A stretch of DNA of 64,000 bases from Artemia franciscana (Eukaryota > Arthropoda > Branchiopoda > Anostraca > Artemiidae). The notes beneath the pieces are model-generated. The model searched no databases, had not been told where the DNA came from, and worked only from the letters and a program-made list of their open reading frames with translations. Below are positions 1 to 11,040 of the stretch, piece by piece. The stretch spans positions 8,070,963 through 8,134,962 of the forward strand of contig NC_088868.1 of NCBI RefSeq assembly GCF_032884065.1, read 5' to 3'. Made by a program: the position numbers and the translations under genes. The number at the start of each line of letters is the position of its first letter. Position 1 is the first letter of the stretch.

Positions 1-788
1 ATTGCCTATTTCAAAGTTAACCTTAGTGTTTACAGCCAACATATTTTAACTTCATTTGACCTACCTCTACTGCTCTCTCTGCCATGGTAAAACTTAAATG
101 GTGCATCCATCTCCAAGCACTAGACAAGCTAAAACTACCAGAGGAAATCTGACACCATCTTCTGGATAAATGGCAAAAAAAAAGGCCAATTTTTTCAATA
201 GCTAATAATGACAATGACCCCCCATTTCAGTCAGGTAATGTCAGCTGGGTAATATGTTGGTTGAGCCGAAGTTAACATTTACAAGTTTATTGTTTTAAGC
301 TTCACACTATTAAAAAATAGTGCTAATTTCAGTCCATCTCTTCTGGCATTTCAGTGTTGACAAGGTCAAGCTCCTTGGGGATTATTTTAATTGCAGAATC
401 CTCATTTTCAATAGAAAATGATCCTTGTTTTAACATTCTCCAGAATCCTACCAGTCATTTTTGGTATCAAGATTCATGTGTGTAGAAATGTATTCCCTAA
501 TCAGTTTAGACAATTTTTAATATTGGTAGGGCTTTTATTTCGCAAATGCTTCTGAGAGGGATTTCAATTCATCTAAAGCTTATATAATCAAGAAATTGTC
601 CCTCAACTTAATGACTGTAATAGGCTTAAGTACTATTCCAGAGTTTCTAGTCTGTTGTGTAGTGGGGTCTGTAGATCATGTTTATAAGCCTCCTAAATCA
701 TGTTTATATGCTCTATTTTAAGTATGACAAGCCACTTATAGAGTTTTACAAAAATTTAGTTATCTAAGTGTTTCAAACTTAGCAGCAC
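1..788. other. AT-rich stretch without recognisable gene
   Basis: I see no open frame with family resemblance, no tRNA-like motif and no clear tandem structure here. It lies upstream of a LINE remnant. The short frame at 23-214 on the minus strand has no recognisable composition and is probably chance. Confidence 0.5.
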
Positions 789-983
789 AACACAAGAGGA
801 CACCAAGAAAAAAAATTCAAACTTATTGCAGTAAATAGATCAAGGGACAACTTTTGGAGTGTCTGAGCAATGGCTAACTGGAACTCACTGCCAGAAATAG
901 TTGGGAAACAGGAAACCTTGAATAGTTTCAAAAATGGCCTCAATCAATTTTGGAGAGAGCATTTTAACACACATGAATCATAG
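789..983 (+). pseudogene. CR1-like LINE reverse transcriptase C-terminal remnant
   Basis: From 876 one frame reads NWNSLPEIVG, then LNSFKNGLNQFW, and stops at 981-983. Just upstream, in shifted frames, come TRGHQ and RDNFW. This order (TRGH, a basic stretch, a NFF-like motif, WNSLPE, then FK..L..W) is typical of the last ~60 residues of CR1-superfamily ORF2 proteins. The intact LINE that follows ends in the same way, with TRGHTKK, NFFSTR and WNSLSEE. At least one frameshift and one stop separate the pieces, so this is a dead fragment of an older, related but different element. The rest of that element is not visible upstream. Confidence 0.6.
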
Positions 984-1566
984 ACTAGGTTATAACCTTA
1001 CCCTTGGTTTCGATTACAAAACCCAGATAGCCATGGACTCAGAGGAACACAATCTTGATGGAACATCTGACAGCTGTCTAGAGAGTGTTGATACAGGGAC
1101 ATGTCCCTAACAGCACTGAGGATCCTGTATGATAGACTATCTATCAAAAAGGGAAAATTACCTCATTTTTATACTATCCTGAAAAAGGCATGTGCCAGCT
1201 TTGTCTATTGCTCAGGCTATGTGTCTTGGCTTTATCTCCAATTAGCCATGACTTGATAGCAACTTGATTTTATGTCACTTTAAGGAATATCTAACAATTC
1301 TTTCTCAAGAAGATGATGATGGTGATGCAATATGGCAACACCAGCTGTTTTTTGCTCTGTGAATAATAGTGAATTGTGGCGGACATAGAACACTAACCAA
1401 AGAACAAAATTGGCAAATATACTAAACCAAAACTGTAGAACCAGAAAAAAGAACTTTTCCTGTGTAATATGGACCAGTGTTAGACTTCCAGAACCGCGGT
1501 TGTGAATAAAAGTGCTGCCACCTACGAGTACGAACTAATTACAGACTTTTCGAGAAAGAACCACAG
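984..1566 (+). other. LINE 5' flank and probable 5' untranslated region
   Basis: There is no gene here. The last ~100-230 bases before the ORF1 start at 1567 are less AT-rich than the flank and are probably the 5' untranslated region of the LINE. I cannot place its exact 5' boundary because no target-site duplication is recognisable. Confidence 0.35.
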
Positions 1567-2529
1567 ATGGCATCGCAGTCATCTAAGCGGAAGAAAGACA
1601 GTCCGATTAAAGGCCAAGACAAATGCTCAGCGTGCGCGGTAGCATTAGACCCTAACTCATCTGCCCTTGAATGTGATTCTTGTGAAAATTGGCTGTGTAT
1701 AAAGTGTTTGGAGATGCCCCTGGCTGAGTACAATCTTTTCACAAAGATGACAAGGAGAATTGGTTGCCAGTGGGTATGCCCAGTGTGCAAACTCAGGGCA
1801 CCGCAGTCGTCCAATCAAAGTAACATTGGTAACCAAGTAAAAACCCTCCTTTCCGAGTTTGAAGATCGAATCACAAAAAAGTTTGATGATTCGTTCGACT
1901 TATTTAAGGACAGTATCACAAAAGAAATAAGCGAGGCAGTAAACCCACTCAGTGATCGGATCTCCAACATTGAAAGAGACATGGCATCTAAGTGTTCTGT
2001 TGCTGATGTTGATAGCAGAATTTCTAAACTAGTCGCGGAGGGAAAAGTTGGTACTGACCTAGAGGACCAAGTCCTAAAAGTGATGAGGCAGGATAGGGAC
2101 AGACAACGCAGGAAACTGAACCTCATCGCTTACGGTGTCTCACCTACAGACGATGATACAAACTTTGTGATCCAGCACCTAGCCTCAGATTATAGTCTCC
2201 CCGGCGTCAAAATTCTGAACCTGAAAAGACTCGGTGCAAACAACCCACCCACCCAGCAAGTCCCAGACCGCCCTCCCCCGATTCTTTTTAGTGTTACAGA
2301 CATTGCCACCAAGGTAAAGATCTTGAAAAAATCCGTCGAGCTGAAAGCAGACATACAGTTCCACAGCAATGAGTCCCGAGAGGACAGAGCTAAACGTAAG
2401 AGCGCTACAGAGGAACTTAAAAGACGGATTGCAAACGGTGAGACTGACCTCGGAGTACGGAACGGCAAAGTCGTTTCAAAAAACGGTCAGCGAGCTCCAC
2501 CCCCAGCATTGGGGGCGATGGAGCACTAG
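1567..2529 (+). CDS. LINE ORF1 protein with PHD-like finger (CR1-like)
   Basis: This 320-residue nucleic-acid-binding ORF1 protein is intact from ATG to TAG. Residues 20-74 form a PHD-like zinc finger with cysteines at 20, 23, 36, 39, 44, 47, 71 and 74. The position that is normally histidine in a C4HC3 PHD finger is Cys44 here. Residues ~95-165 are charged and heptad-like, probably a coiled coil for trimerisation. Residues ~175-255, starting RRKLNLIAYGV, resemble the RRM-like and C-terminal part of LINE ORF1 proteins. PHD-bearing ORF1 proteins are known from invertebrate CR1-type LINEs. By family, the role is to coat the element RNA and chaperone target-primed reverse transcription. ORF2 follows in another frame. 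No host function is implied. Confidence 0.8.
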   Translation: MASQSSKRKKDSPIKGQDKCSACAVALDPNSSALECDSCENWLCIKCLEMPLAEYNLFTKMTRRIGCQWVCPVCKLRAPQSSNQSNIGNQVKTLLSEFEDRITKKFDDSFDLFKDSITKEISEAVNPLSDRISNIERDMASKCSVADVDSRISKLVAEGKVGTDLEDQVLKVMRQDRDRQRRKLNLIAYGVSPTDDDTNFVIQHLASDYSLPGVKILNLKRLGANNPPTQQVPDRPPPILFSVTDIATKVKILKKSVELKADIQFHSNESREDRAKRKSATEELKRRIANGETDLGVRNGKVVSKNGQRAPPPALGAMEH

Positions 2530-2567
2530 ATGCACAGCCAGACGAAAGACATGTAAATAGTAGTTTA

Positions 2568-5500
2568 GTGTCATTTAACAGTGTATTATATAGTAGTTCC
2601 ATATCAGCTCAAGAACATTCATCGGAATGCAGTTTTGAAACTGCCAAATCTGACACTAGCTGCGTTCTTTCTGTTGAATCGGAATACAACTCGCCAGATT
2701 CTTATTCAACTGACGCAGCATCTAGCAAAGCAGACGAAAGTCCGTCATCCAACGATGACGTGCTAGTTCCAGCGGGCTCAGGAAGAAGAAGAAGCAGACA
2801 GAAACAAGTGATGAAAGTGTTGTCAACAAACATTGACTCCTTGCCAAACAAGCTGAATGAGCTAAAAGTGTTGCTGGCTCACGAAGATATAGACGTTGTG
2901 TGCTTAAGTGAAATTTGCCCAAAAAACTCTCAAAATAGACTGGAGGATAGCCATATTCAGATACCAGGATACACAGTCATTTCGAATCTGGATAGACCCA
3001 ATGTGAGGAGAGGAGTTGCCATATACATCAAGTCAGCCTTGAAGGTAAATAACATTGACCTTTTCACAAGTGCCAATTATTTTTGGGTAGTCTATCCTGG
3101 TTGAATTGACAGTAGGGTCTGAAAAGTTTAGAATTGGCGTGATTTACCGTAGCCCTTCCTCCCCCAACTCCGAAGAATCATTTCAGTATGTGGCAAATAT
3201 TATAAATGAAATGACAATATGTAACCCCAAAAATGTCATCATCGCAGGAGACTTTAACATGCCGGACACCAGGTGGGTCGATGGTTTAGGCTTTACTCTT
3301 CAAAACAACTATACCAATCCAACTCTTGAAGCCTTTGCTGATAACCTGCTGGTCCAGACAGTTGAGTTCCCTACCAGACATAGAGATCATCAAACTCCAT
3401 CTCTCCTTGATCTCGTTCTGTCAAACAACCCCGAAAAAATTATGTCAACAGCAAACTTACCCCCCCTTGGAGCAAGCGACCATCTTTGTATCCTGAGTGC
3501 AATAATCTTGAATCGGATACCAACCAACAAAATCAAACGAACGTTTGTTGATTACAAGAAAATACGCCAGGACCTACAAGAGATTGAATGGGAAAACTCC
3601 TTGCAACAAGACACTGAAGCATCCTGGGAGCTTTTCAAGGACATACTACTGAGTCTTGAGTTGAAGCATACGAAAACTTACTTCTCAGAACGTCCCAGAA
3701 CCCTTCCGTATATGTCACCACAGCTAAAAAAAAGTCATTAATAAGAAAAAGAAAGCTTGGAAAAAGTATAAAAATTGTGAGAGTGCAGCCCATCTAGAGC
3801 AGTACAAAAAGGCCAGGAACAAACTGAGAAATGCGACCAGAAAAGCAACCATAAGATATGAGGAGTCGATAGCACTAGAGGCAAAAACCAATCCAAAAAA
3901 GTTTTGGAGATATGTCACTTCAAACAACCCAAGCCGCAGGTTGATCCATCATTTTACCTCCAGCGATGGAACCAAAATAACCGACCCATTGGTAATGGCA
4001 GATACCCTCAATCAATGCTTCTCGTCAAATTTCTCTAAAGACCCTGGATGCCCCCCACCGGATATGCCAACCACCCACATCAAACGCCCTATGCCACCGA
4101 TCCAGTTCACAGCTTGTGATACTTACAAGCGCCTAAAAACTTTGGACCCATCCAAGGCAAAGGGACCCGATGGCATCCATCCTAGGTTGCTGAAGGAGAC
4201 CGCAGCTGAAATAGCGGAACCCCTGACAAGAATATTCCAGATGTCAATAGCTTCCAAAACTATTCCCTCTGACTGGAAAACAGCAAATGTCATGCCAGTT
4301 TTCAAAAAAGGACAGAAAGATAAACCACAGAATTACAGACCCATCAGCCAGACTTCTGTCCCATCAAAAGTCATGGAAGGCGTCTTAAATGATGCAATCG
4401 TTGCACATCTGGAAACTAACAGCCTGTTATACGATGGACAACATGGTTTCAGGAAGGGTCGCTCTGTGGAGACAAACCTAATTCAATCATATGACATAAT
4501 CACCAAGATGATTGAGGAAGGCCTTCCAGTTGACGTACTCTTGCTGGACCAAGCCAAAGCTTTCGAGAAGGTAGTACACTCGTACCTGGAAAGGAAACTA
4601 GAGTTCTATCAACTCCACCAAGATGTAAGGGAATGGATTATCCAGTTTCTCAAGGATAGAATACAGAGGGTGATGATGTATGATGAGGAGGGGAATCAAA
4701 TCATGTCAAACCCAACTCCAGTGCTCAGCGGAGTTCCGCAAGGAACTAAACTGGGACCTACCCTCTTCAACATGTTCATCAATGACTCAGCCCAGTCAGT
4801 GCAAAATGACCTTAAACTGTTTGCAGACGACTCGAAATTGTTTGGCCCAGTCGCAAACAACCAACAGTGCACAGCTCTGCAGGCAGATCTGCACACCCTC
4901 AACAACTGGTCCTCTTCCTGGTCCCTCGAGTTTAATGCTGAAAAGTGCAAAGTCCTACATCTTGGCCCTAAGAACCCAGGAATGACATATACAATGACAG
5001 ATTGTACTGGGAAGCTCATAACTTTGGAAACTGTCACCGAAGAAAGAGACCTTGGGGTCATTGTTGATGACAAAATGAAATTCCATAGTCACAGCAAATA
5101 CCTAGCTGCAAAAGGCAACAGGTCCCTTGTTCTCATCAGACGTAATATCACCAGTAGATCTCCCAGGACAATCAGGAAGCTATATACAGGACTGGTCAGA
5201 CCGCAACTTGAGTACGGAGTCTCTCTTGCCGTTCCCCACTATGTCGTGGACAAGAAGATCCTTGAGAGCGTTCAGCAGAGGGCTACAAAACTACCAACCA
5301 AATGTAAGAACCTCTCGTACCCTGAACGCCTCAAGAAACTCAAGCTCCCAACCCTGACGTACAGGAGGAAACGCGGAGATGCAATCCTGACCCACAAGCT
5401 GCTGGAGAATGGTGTCACACCAGGGCTTTTTAATAAGTCGCTCTCTAGCCACACCCGGGGCCACACCAAGAAGCTCCAGCAACAAAGAAGCTCACGGAGA

Positions 5501-5671
5501 GAACGTTCCAACTTCTTCTCAACTCGTGCTGTTCCACTGTGGAATTCCCTTAGTGAAGAAACAGTTCAGTCCAAAACTGTTGACAACTTCAAAAAAGCAA
5601 TTGACCGAGACTGGGCAGCGATGGAGTGGAAACTACACTGGGAGGCCAGTGGATCTACTCAACAGAACTAG
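2568..5671 (+). pseudogene. LINE ORF2 (endonuclease plus reverse transcriptase), broken by two frame changes
   Basis: This is the replication protein of the same CR1-like LINE. The APE-type endonuclease lies at ~2810-3510: LSEIC, RRGVAIY, GVIYRSPSS, then GDFN and ASDH, with the catalytic Asp and His still readable. The reverse transcriptase lies at ~4100-5000: KAKGPDGI, NYRPIS, motif A as LLLDQAKAFE, SGVPQGT, and the catalytic FADD in LFADDSK. The C-terminal domain follows, ending with WNSLSEE near 5550. The reading frame changes twice. The first change is near 3080-3095, between the two endonuclease halves. The second is in an eight-A run at 3726-3733. Otherwise the segments 2568-3104, 3106-3741 and ~3734-5671 are open. 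The copy is therefore probably non-autonomous but young, unless the A-run change is a sequencing error. Confidence 0.8.
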
Positions 5672-5748
5672 ACAACGCACTTCCACCTCCATCACTCAAC
5701 CGGCGAATCTACAGGATGTTCACCCAACCTTATTCGCCGGCCAGTGCA

Positions 5749-5777
5749 ATTTAAGGTAAATTTAAGGTAAATTTAAG
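5749..5777 (+). repeat. 11-bp terminal repeat of the LINE
   Basis: ATTTAAGGTAA occurs 2.6 times directly after the ORF2 3' untranslated region, which marks the 3' terminus of the CR1-like element. Confidence 0.6.
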
Positions 5778-5929
5778 AACCACTGTTCTGGACTTACACC
5801 CACAATATATAGAAAAACTGTAGTTAACACATTCTGATTGGGCTTCCAATACATTTTGCCCCTACTGCCCCCCCCTTTGTAAAAATATATAGCAACAGTT
5901 ATATATTACAAGGATATCTATTTAATGGG

Positions 5930-6090
5930 ATTTATTTTTCCAAATATTGAGCAGTCCACATTTATGACTAATGAATGAAGTGAACATAAAACATGATGCC
6001 TTTTTGTATGCTCTTTCTGAATATAATAATTTCTTTTGTTACAAATTCAATTTTAAGCCCTTTATGGACCATCAAAGATGATACCTTTTT
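5930..6090. repeat. Dispersed repeat fragment, related to the inverted repeat at 35.8-36.35 kb
   Basis: The order of words (GTGAACATA, a run reading CCTTTTT.TATG, then a GAATATAA stretch, TTGTTACAAATTCAA and TTTAAG) matches both arms of the long inverted repeat at 35796-36352. Divergence is moderate. No coding potential. Confidence 0.45.
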
Positions 6091-6108
6091 TCTTATTTTA
6101 GATATTGT

Positions 6109-6372
6109 TTAGCCTATATACCTTTGGAAAACATCTAGTAAATTTTCATCTGCTTTTCGGAGTGTCCATGCTTCAGAGCCATATTTAACCACTGTCATCA
6201 CTGTAGCTTCCAATATTCTAATCTTGGTTTGTAGGCTTATCTTTCTATTCTTCCAAACTTTTTTTAACTGTGAAAAAACACCCTGAGCTTTAGCTATTCT
6301 ACTTTTAACATCTTCACTGCTCCCACCATCTTTACTAATAATACTACCAAGGTAACTGAAGCTCCCAACCTG
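6109..6372 (-). pseudogene. RTE-like LINE reverse transcriptase fragment
   Basis: The minus strand reads YLGSIISKDGGSSEDV, then SRIAKAQGVFSQL, KTKIRILEATVMTVVKYGSE and AWTLRKADENLL before a stop. The pattern YLGS.I..DG, R...A......L, K.....A....YG.E.W.. is the thumb and C-terminal region of RTE/BovB-class reverse transcriptases. About 88 codons survive. The catalytic core is absent, so this is a 5'-truncated insertion. Confidence 0.65.
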
Positions 6373-6647
6373 ATTTAAAGGAAATGGGAACTTCCTGGGA
6401 GGGTGTAAAGAGGGAGGCTTTAAATAGATTAGGTTGGAGGAGGAGCGTGCGTAGCTGTGTTGGCCTCAGGCGGTTTGGTGCTGCAGTGAGTTATTAGTAG
6501 TAGTAGTAGTATATACCTTTGCTAGCATCACTCTTATTAAAACCAGTTTCCTCAAAAACTTGGTCAATGGTGACAAAATCAAGAATAAAAAACCCATGTG
6601 AAATATATAATATGGGCTACAGGGTACTTAACAAGTTACCAATCCCC
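6373..6647. other. Spacer with a short TAG trinucleotide run
   Basis: No gene is visible. A TAG repeat of about six units sits near 6493-6511. Confidence 0.4.
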
Positions 6648-7181
6648 CCACAAGCAAAGTGACACCCCCTTCAACATTAAGAAGACTATACCTTACTGAT
6701 TTCCTTTCTTCTGTTTCATCAAGCAAGGGCTTTTCTGTCAAGATTATTCAGCCCTTATATTTAACTCACTCTGTGAGTTGAAATGGACAACTGTAAGTGG
6801 GTGCTCTTTATTTGGCTTGTACTGACTTGAATCTGATTAGATATTGTGCAGTAAATGTTTTGACTCTAAAAGTTGAAATATCAGAGGATATACACTGGGT
6901 TCAGTGCTCTGTGCCCACAAGTAAAGCGACACCCCCCTTCCAAAAACATTATGAAGACTACTTATACCTTACTGATTTCCTTTCTTCTGTTTCATCAAAC
7001 AAGGGCTTTTCTGTCAAGATTATTCAGCCCTTTATATTTTAACTCACTCTGTGTGTTGAAATGGACAACTGTAAGTGGGTGCTCCTTATTTGACTTGAAT
7101 CTGATTAGATATTGTGCAGTAAATCTTTTGACTCTAAAAGTTGAAATATCAGAGGCTATACACTGACTTTGATGCTCTGTG
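6648..7181. repeat. Two-copy tandem duplication, period ~267 bp
   Basis: 6648-6914 and 6915-7181 align along their whole length. Both start CCACAAG, share the run ACCTTACTGATTTCCTTTC, and end at GCTCTGTGC. Differences are scattered substitutions and short indels. No coding function is apparent. The open frames at 6797-7166 are by-products of the duplicated sequence. Confidence 0.75.
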
Positions 7182-7903
7182 CACAGGTATGGTCAGATAT
7201 ACTCTTAGTTGATGGTGAGATTTTGTTTGAAGCACTTTAACAGGCACGTTAAGCTGTGAAGACGTCAGTATATCCCATTCAAATAGGCAATGGTCTTGCC
7301 TAGAGGGGATTGAGCCACCTTTTGAAAACTGATACAAAAAGCTTGAAAATTTAGTTCATTTGACCCTGAACAAATTCTATGATAAAGTTTAGATAGGAGC
7401 TTTTCGGGGATGGGAAATAAATTTGGTTTATTCTTATTTAAGTGTACCTCTATAATCTCCATAATGGCCCATCCCAGAAGTAAACATGGGGTATATACTA
7501 CAAAGGCTTGTTACACTGGGATAGAATGGATACAAAAAAATTAATTGAAAAAAATACATTAAACATAGGAACTACAATTCATCAAGTAGTATCATCACCT
7601 CTCAAATAGGCCATTCAGAAAAAATTAAACTATGTATCTCTTCTGTTTCTTCATAAAGATGCTTGGTCGCTTGCAGGATTGCAAAAACTTTTTGGGACTA
7701 AAGTGTCAAATTCAGCAAAAAAGGACACTTTTAGTGTCATCCTAGAAATTAAACCAATATACCTTAAAAGTTGACAAAAAAAGGCTTTAAATGGTTTTAT
7801 CGCAGCTCCAGGGCCAGATTTAAGTTCTTCTTTTTCAAGTAAAAGCAAAGCGTTTCTTCAAATAAGTAAAATCCCATGTAAAACCTCAAATCGACTAATA
7901 CGC
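7182..7903. other. Anonymous AT-rich sequence
   Basis: I see no exon-like frame, repeat unit or RNA motif that I can support. Confidence 0.4.
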
Positions 7904-7975
7904 GAAGAAGAAAAAGAATTCAGTACAATTTCTCGGGTTCTCTTGAACCTTCGGTTGTACTAGTTATTCTTCTTC
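7904..7975. repeat. Imperfect inverted repeat (hairpin)
   Basis: The arms 7904-7928 (GAAGAAGAAAAAG..TACAA) and 7955-7975 (TTGTACTAG..CTTCTTC) are complementary over ~20 positions around a 26-base loop. Confidence 0.5.
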
Positions 7976-8271
7976 TAAAAACTCAGTAAAGCCCTGTTTT
8001 TATTATGGTTTTTTCTAGCACCAGAGCTGGCTTTGCTACTTTTTGGCCGACAGTCATTTTTGTCGTTATTGGCAAAAAATTTGAAAGCACAATCTTATTT
8101 AAGGAACAGCAGAAGATTCTGAATCATTTGTGCTGCGTTTGCGGTGTTACAGGAACGTATCGAATAGTTGGAGTACCATTAAGATGAATGACAAAATGTG
8201 TTGTTTGGTTTTTACGTTTTTAGCCAAAATGACTACTCTGTATGGCGAGAAAACGAAAATGGTGATAAAAT

Positions 8272-8403
8272 CTGTCTTCACTATGAGCCGCCCCAGCCGT
8301 CTCGGCTGGAAAACGCCATAATGAAGACAGGGCTTAAAAGATTTGTACCAGCAGACCACAGATACGGTGTCTGTCGCTGCCGACAAGGGCCAACACGGCC
8401 CTT
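8272..8403. repeat. Cluster of hairpin-forming inverted repeats
   Basis: An outer palindrome spans 8272-8330, with complementary ends CTGTCTTCA and TGAAGACAG. It encloses a perfect CCAGCCG/CGGCTGG stem at 8293-8309. A second perfect stem, AAGGGCC/GGCCCTT with a five-base loop, lies at 8385-8403. The block is more GC-rich than its surroundings. It could be a MITE-like element or a structured RNA. I recognise no family. Confidence 0.55.
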
Positions 8404-9000
8404 GCTCCCTTTTTCCCTTCAGTAGCATATAAGATCTTCTGCAAAATTTTGTCGACCATTTCCTGCAGACCGATATCGAAAAGCGAGTGAAACGTGCTTG
8501 GTTTGGAACGTGCTTTACATCCTTTTCACCTGGCTTTTGCCAACGCGTTTGGTAACGCTGCTCTTGCAAAAATACACAACCACGGTGTTATTTCATCCAA
8601 ACATTATTGTGTTCATGATATCAATTAACTAAGAGATCACACTTGATAAGGAGAGAAATAATGACAAGACAAACATCACTTGTTCTGTATAAAGCTAATC
8701 TATTCTTCAAAAAACAAAGAAATGTCAAATTCTTTGCAAATATCACATGTGCTCAATCAAATGTTGAAACAAAAAAGAAAAAACACAGAAAACCAAAGAA
8801 AAAGGCTTTTTAGTGTGAAGAATAGGTATGGTTTTTCGAGGAAAATCTGTTTCTCTTTGCCCAGTCGACGGCGTCTCTAAAAGACAACGGAAAGGCTTAT
8901 TTAATCGCAATCCTTTTCACCAAAAGCAGAATGGTGCACAACAAATGTCTAAGCAAATCCGAAATATTTTTCCACTAGGCTTTTGCCATCTTCGCGGCCA
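8404..9000. other. Anonymous sequence
   Basis: Nothing recognisable. The minus-strand frame 8147-8569 overlaps the hairpin block and shows no family motif. Confidence 0.35.
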
Positions 9001-9415
9001 AGATGGATCGACCAGTCCTAGTGCTAGGGGCACCTAATACTGCTGTAGGAGCACTTGAGCGGTCCCAGGTCACCCGAAAATCCTCTAAAGCGGTCCCAGG
9101 GGGGCCTGGAATGGCTCTAGGACCCTGGGGTTGCTTTAGGGGAAACTAGAACCACTCTAGGGGGGTCCTACTGCGGTCCCAGGGCACTCAAAATGGCCCT
9201 AGAATGGTCCCAGGGATGCCTGGGATCGCTCTAGGGTCCTGGGGATGATTTGGGGGAACCGCTTTAGGGAGCCCCTAGTGCAGAACCTGGCCACCCAAAA
9301 AGGTCCTAGACCATTCTCAGGGCGACTTGAGACAACCTAGAGCGATTGAAGGGACCCAAAAAGCATCCAGAGGGCACTCCAAGAGGCTCCAGGGCATGGC
9401 AACCTGTGTCATTTT
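9001..9415. repeat. GC-rich repeat block with ~114-bp dimer
   Basis: About 400 bases of high GC stand out from AT-rich flanks. The words CGGTCCCAGG, CTCTAGG and CCTGGGG recur. A unit starting CGGTCCCAGG at 9060 recurs at 9174, giving two diverged copies of ~114 bp. There is no open frame of note. Confidence 0.6.
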
Positions 9416-9420
9416 GCTAG

Positions 9421-9685
9421 CGTAAGAACCTGCTCATATTTCTAGTATATGAAAATTTGGATAGGTCCCTGCAAGCCACACGGCGTTGAACCTCATTTTT
9501 CCAGTATATTTGAAAGTTTAGATAGGTCCCCCGGTCACACGGTGTAAGAACCTGCTCATTTTTCCAGTACATTTGAAAGTTTAGGTAGGTCCCCCGGTCA
9601 CATGGCGTGAGAACCTGCTCATTTGCAAGTATATTTGAAAGTTTAGATAGGTCCCCCGGTCACACGGCGTGAGAACTTGTGTGGG
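9421..9685. repeat. Minisatellite, ~62-bp unit, four copies
   Basis: The unit contains GAACCTGCTCATTT, AGTATATTTGAAAGTTTA and GATAGGTCCCCCGGTCACAC, and repeats at about 9423, 9484, 9545 and 9608 with a partial copy at 9670. It lies directly beside the GC-rich block. Confidence 0.7.
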
Positions 9686-10243
9686 ATTTTCAAGTATACT
9701 TGAAAATTTTCAAGTATTTTTGAAAATTTTGTGAAGTTGACCTAAAAAACACCAAAAAAAGCCGCATAGTTTTTTATTGCGTATTTGAATCGGGTCCCTT
9801 GTCACACACCCCCCAAAACACGAAAAAAACGAAAATATTTAGTCCATTAGGTTGACTTTGGAAGAACCTATTGAGGTTTACCCTTGTCCAAAAATGATTA
9901 AGCAGCAGCAAATTAGATCAGGATCAGATAGTTTGCTACTAACTACTATCCAGGCCGCATCTCTTTGCTAAATGGCTTTCTCTTAGTTTTGATCAGACGA
10001 TTTTGAGAAAAAGGGTGGGTGAGGATGCCAAGTTGTCCTCTAATTTCTCAAATTTGACAAAAGTTAAGAAGACATAATTAGTAGAGAACAGTGGGACATA
10101 AATTAGTGTTGCGACACTAATAAACTCCTAAACTCCTAAAACTAATTTCTTGTGTTTTTTATTTTCCCTTTCTTAAACACAATTGTGACGCTAAAATCAA
10201 CAAGAACACCATTTCATTCATAAAATTTGGCTTTTTTATGGAT
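9686..10243. repeat. Mixed repeat fragment related to the 14-kb composite
   Basis: 9966-10062 (GCTAAATGGCTTTCTCTTAG onward to a GCCCTCTAATT-like stretch) matches 14466-14560 closely and is a detached fragment of that composite repeat. The remainder is AT-rich without features. Confidence 0.45.
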
Positions 10244-10780
10244 AGGTGTGACTATCATGTGGCTCGGGCATAATAGTTATGTCTATTCATTAAAAGTAAA
10301 GCGGAAAAAAGGGCTAAAATCAAAATTACAGACAACTACAAAGCCATTTAAATATGCACCCCCTTCGTAATTTCTCAAGTCAAACAATGTTAATGTTTCA
10401 TAAACAAAATTTGGAACTGACCAACCAGATCCTAGATTCACGGCAGAATTTTGAAATAATCAAAACTGGAAGTACAGATTAACTACAGATTATTTAATTT
10501 ATGATTAATTTAATGATTAAAGTACAGATTATTTCAGTTGATTAGGCGAATTAAGCAAAGATGCAAAGACTTAGCATTAATAGACAATGGTAATGAACAA
10601 CGTAGTGTTGAAACATAATTTTTAAAACAATTTTTGCCATGTAAAAGAATATTACTTTTTTGTCTTTAAGACAATAAAATCAAAGGGAAACATGTGTCAT
10701 TCATAGTACTTAATTGATAGAACATATTTAAGTTTGATGGGACTTGGAAATAATACCAAAGACACATGATAGTCACACCT
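10244..10780. mobile_element. MITE candidate with 18-bp perfect terminal inverted repeats
   Basis: AGGTGTGACTATCATGTG at 10244-10261 is exactly inverted at 10763-10780. The 537-bp span is AT-rich and non-coding, consistent with a non-autonomous DNA transposon. I could not find a convincing target-site duplication, so the outer limits may extend by a few bases. Confidence 0.45.
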
Positions 10781-10837
10781 GTCGAGAAAAAACAAGACTT
10801 ATGAATGATTCATGATTTTGCTTGATTTTAACTTAGC

Positions 10838-11017
10838 ACTTATACTGCAGAAACATACAATAAAAAGGACAGGAAACGGGTTTAAAAAGCATCTTTTCAT
10901 TTCAGACTTATACCACAGAAGCAAAAAAAGAGGATAAAAAAAGGGTTTAAAGAGCATCTTTTAACTTCGTACATATGCCACAGAATCATAAAATAAAAAC
11001 GACAGGAAACAGGTTGA
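10838..11017. repeat. Tandem repeat, ~67-bp unit, three copies
   Basis: The unit ACTTATACCACAGAA, A-rich stretch, GACAGGAAACGGGTTTAAA, GCATCTTTT recurs at about 10838, 10906 and 10971. Confidence 0.6.
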
Positions 11018-11040
11018 TCCGTTGATTTTTGAATAAAAGC

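Larger units (their letters stand above)
1340..5777 (+). mobile_element. CR1-like non-LTR retrotransposon, near full length
   Basis: ORF1 and ORF2 lie in the same direction, followed by a ~100-base 3' untranslated region. The 3' end is an 11-bp repeat (ATTTAAGGTAA, about 2.6 copies, ~5749-5777). CR1-superfamily elements characteristically end in a short tandem repeat rather than a poly-A tail. The 5' limit is approximate. Confidence 0.7.

Noticed and set aside
8147-8569. 140-residue minus-strand frame
   Set aside because: No recognisable domain; it overlaps the hairpin cluster and lacks supporting splice or context signals.
9421-9685. CRISPR-like array
   Set aside because: The repeats are directly adjacent ~62-bp units without unique spacers, in a eukaryotic context.
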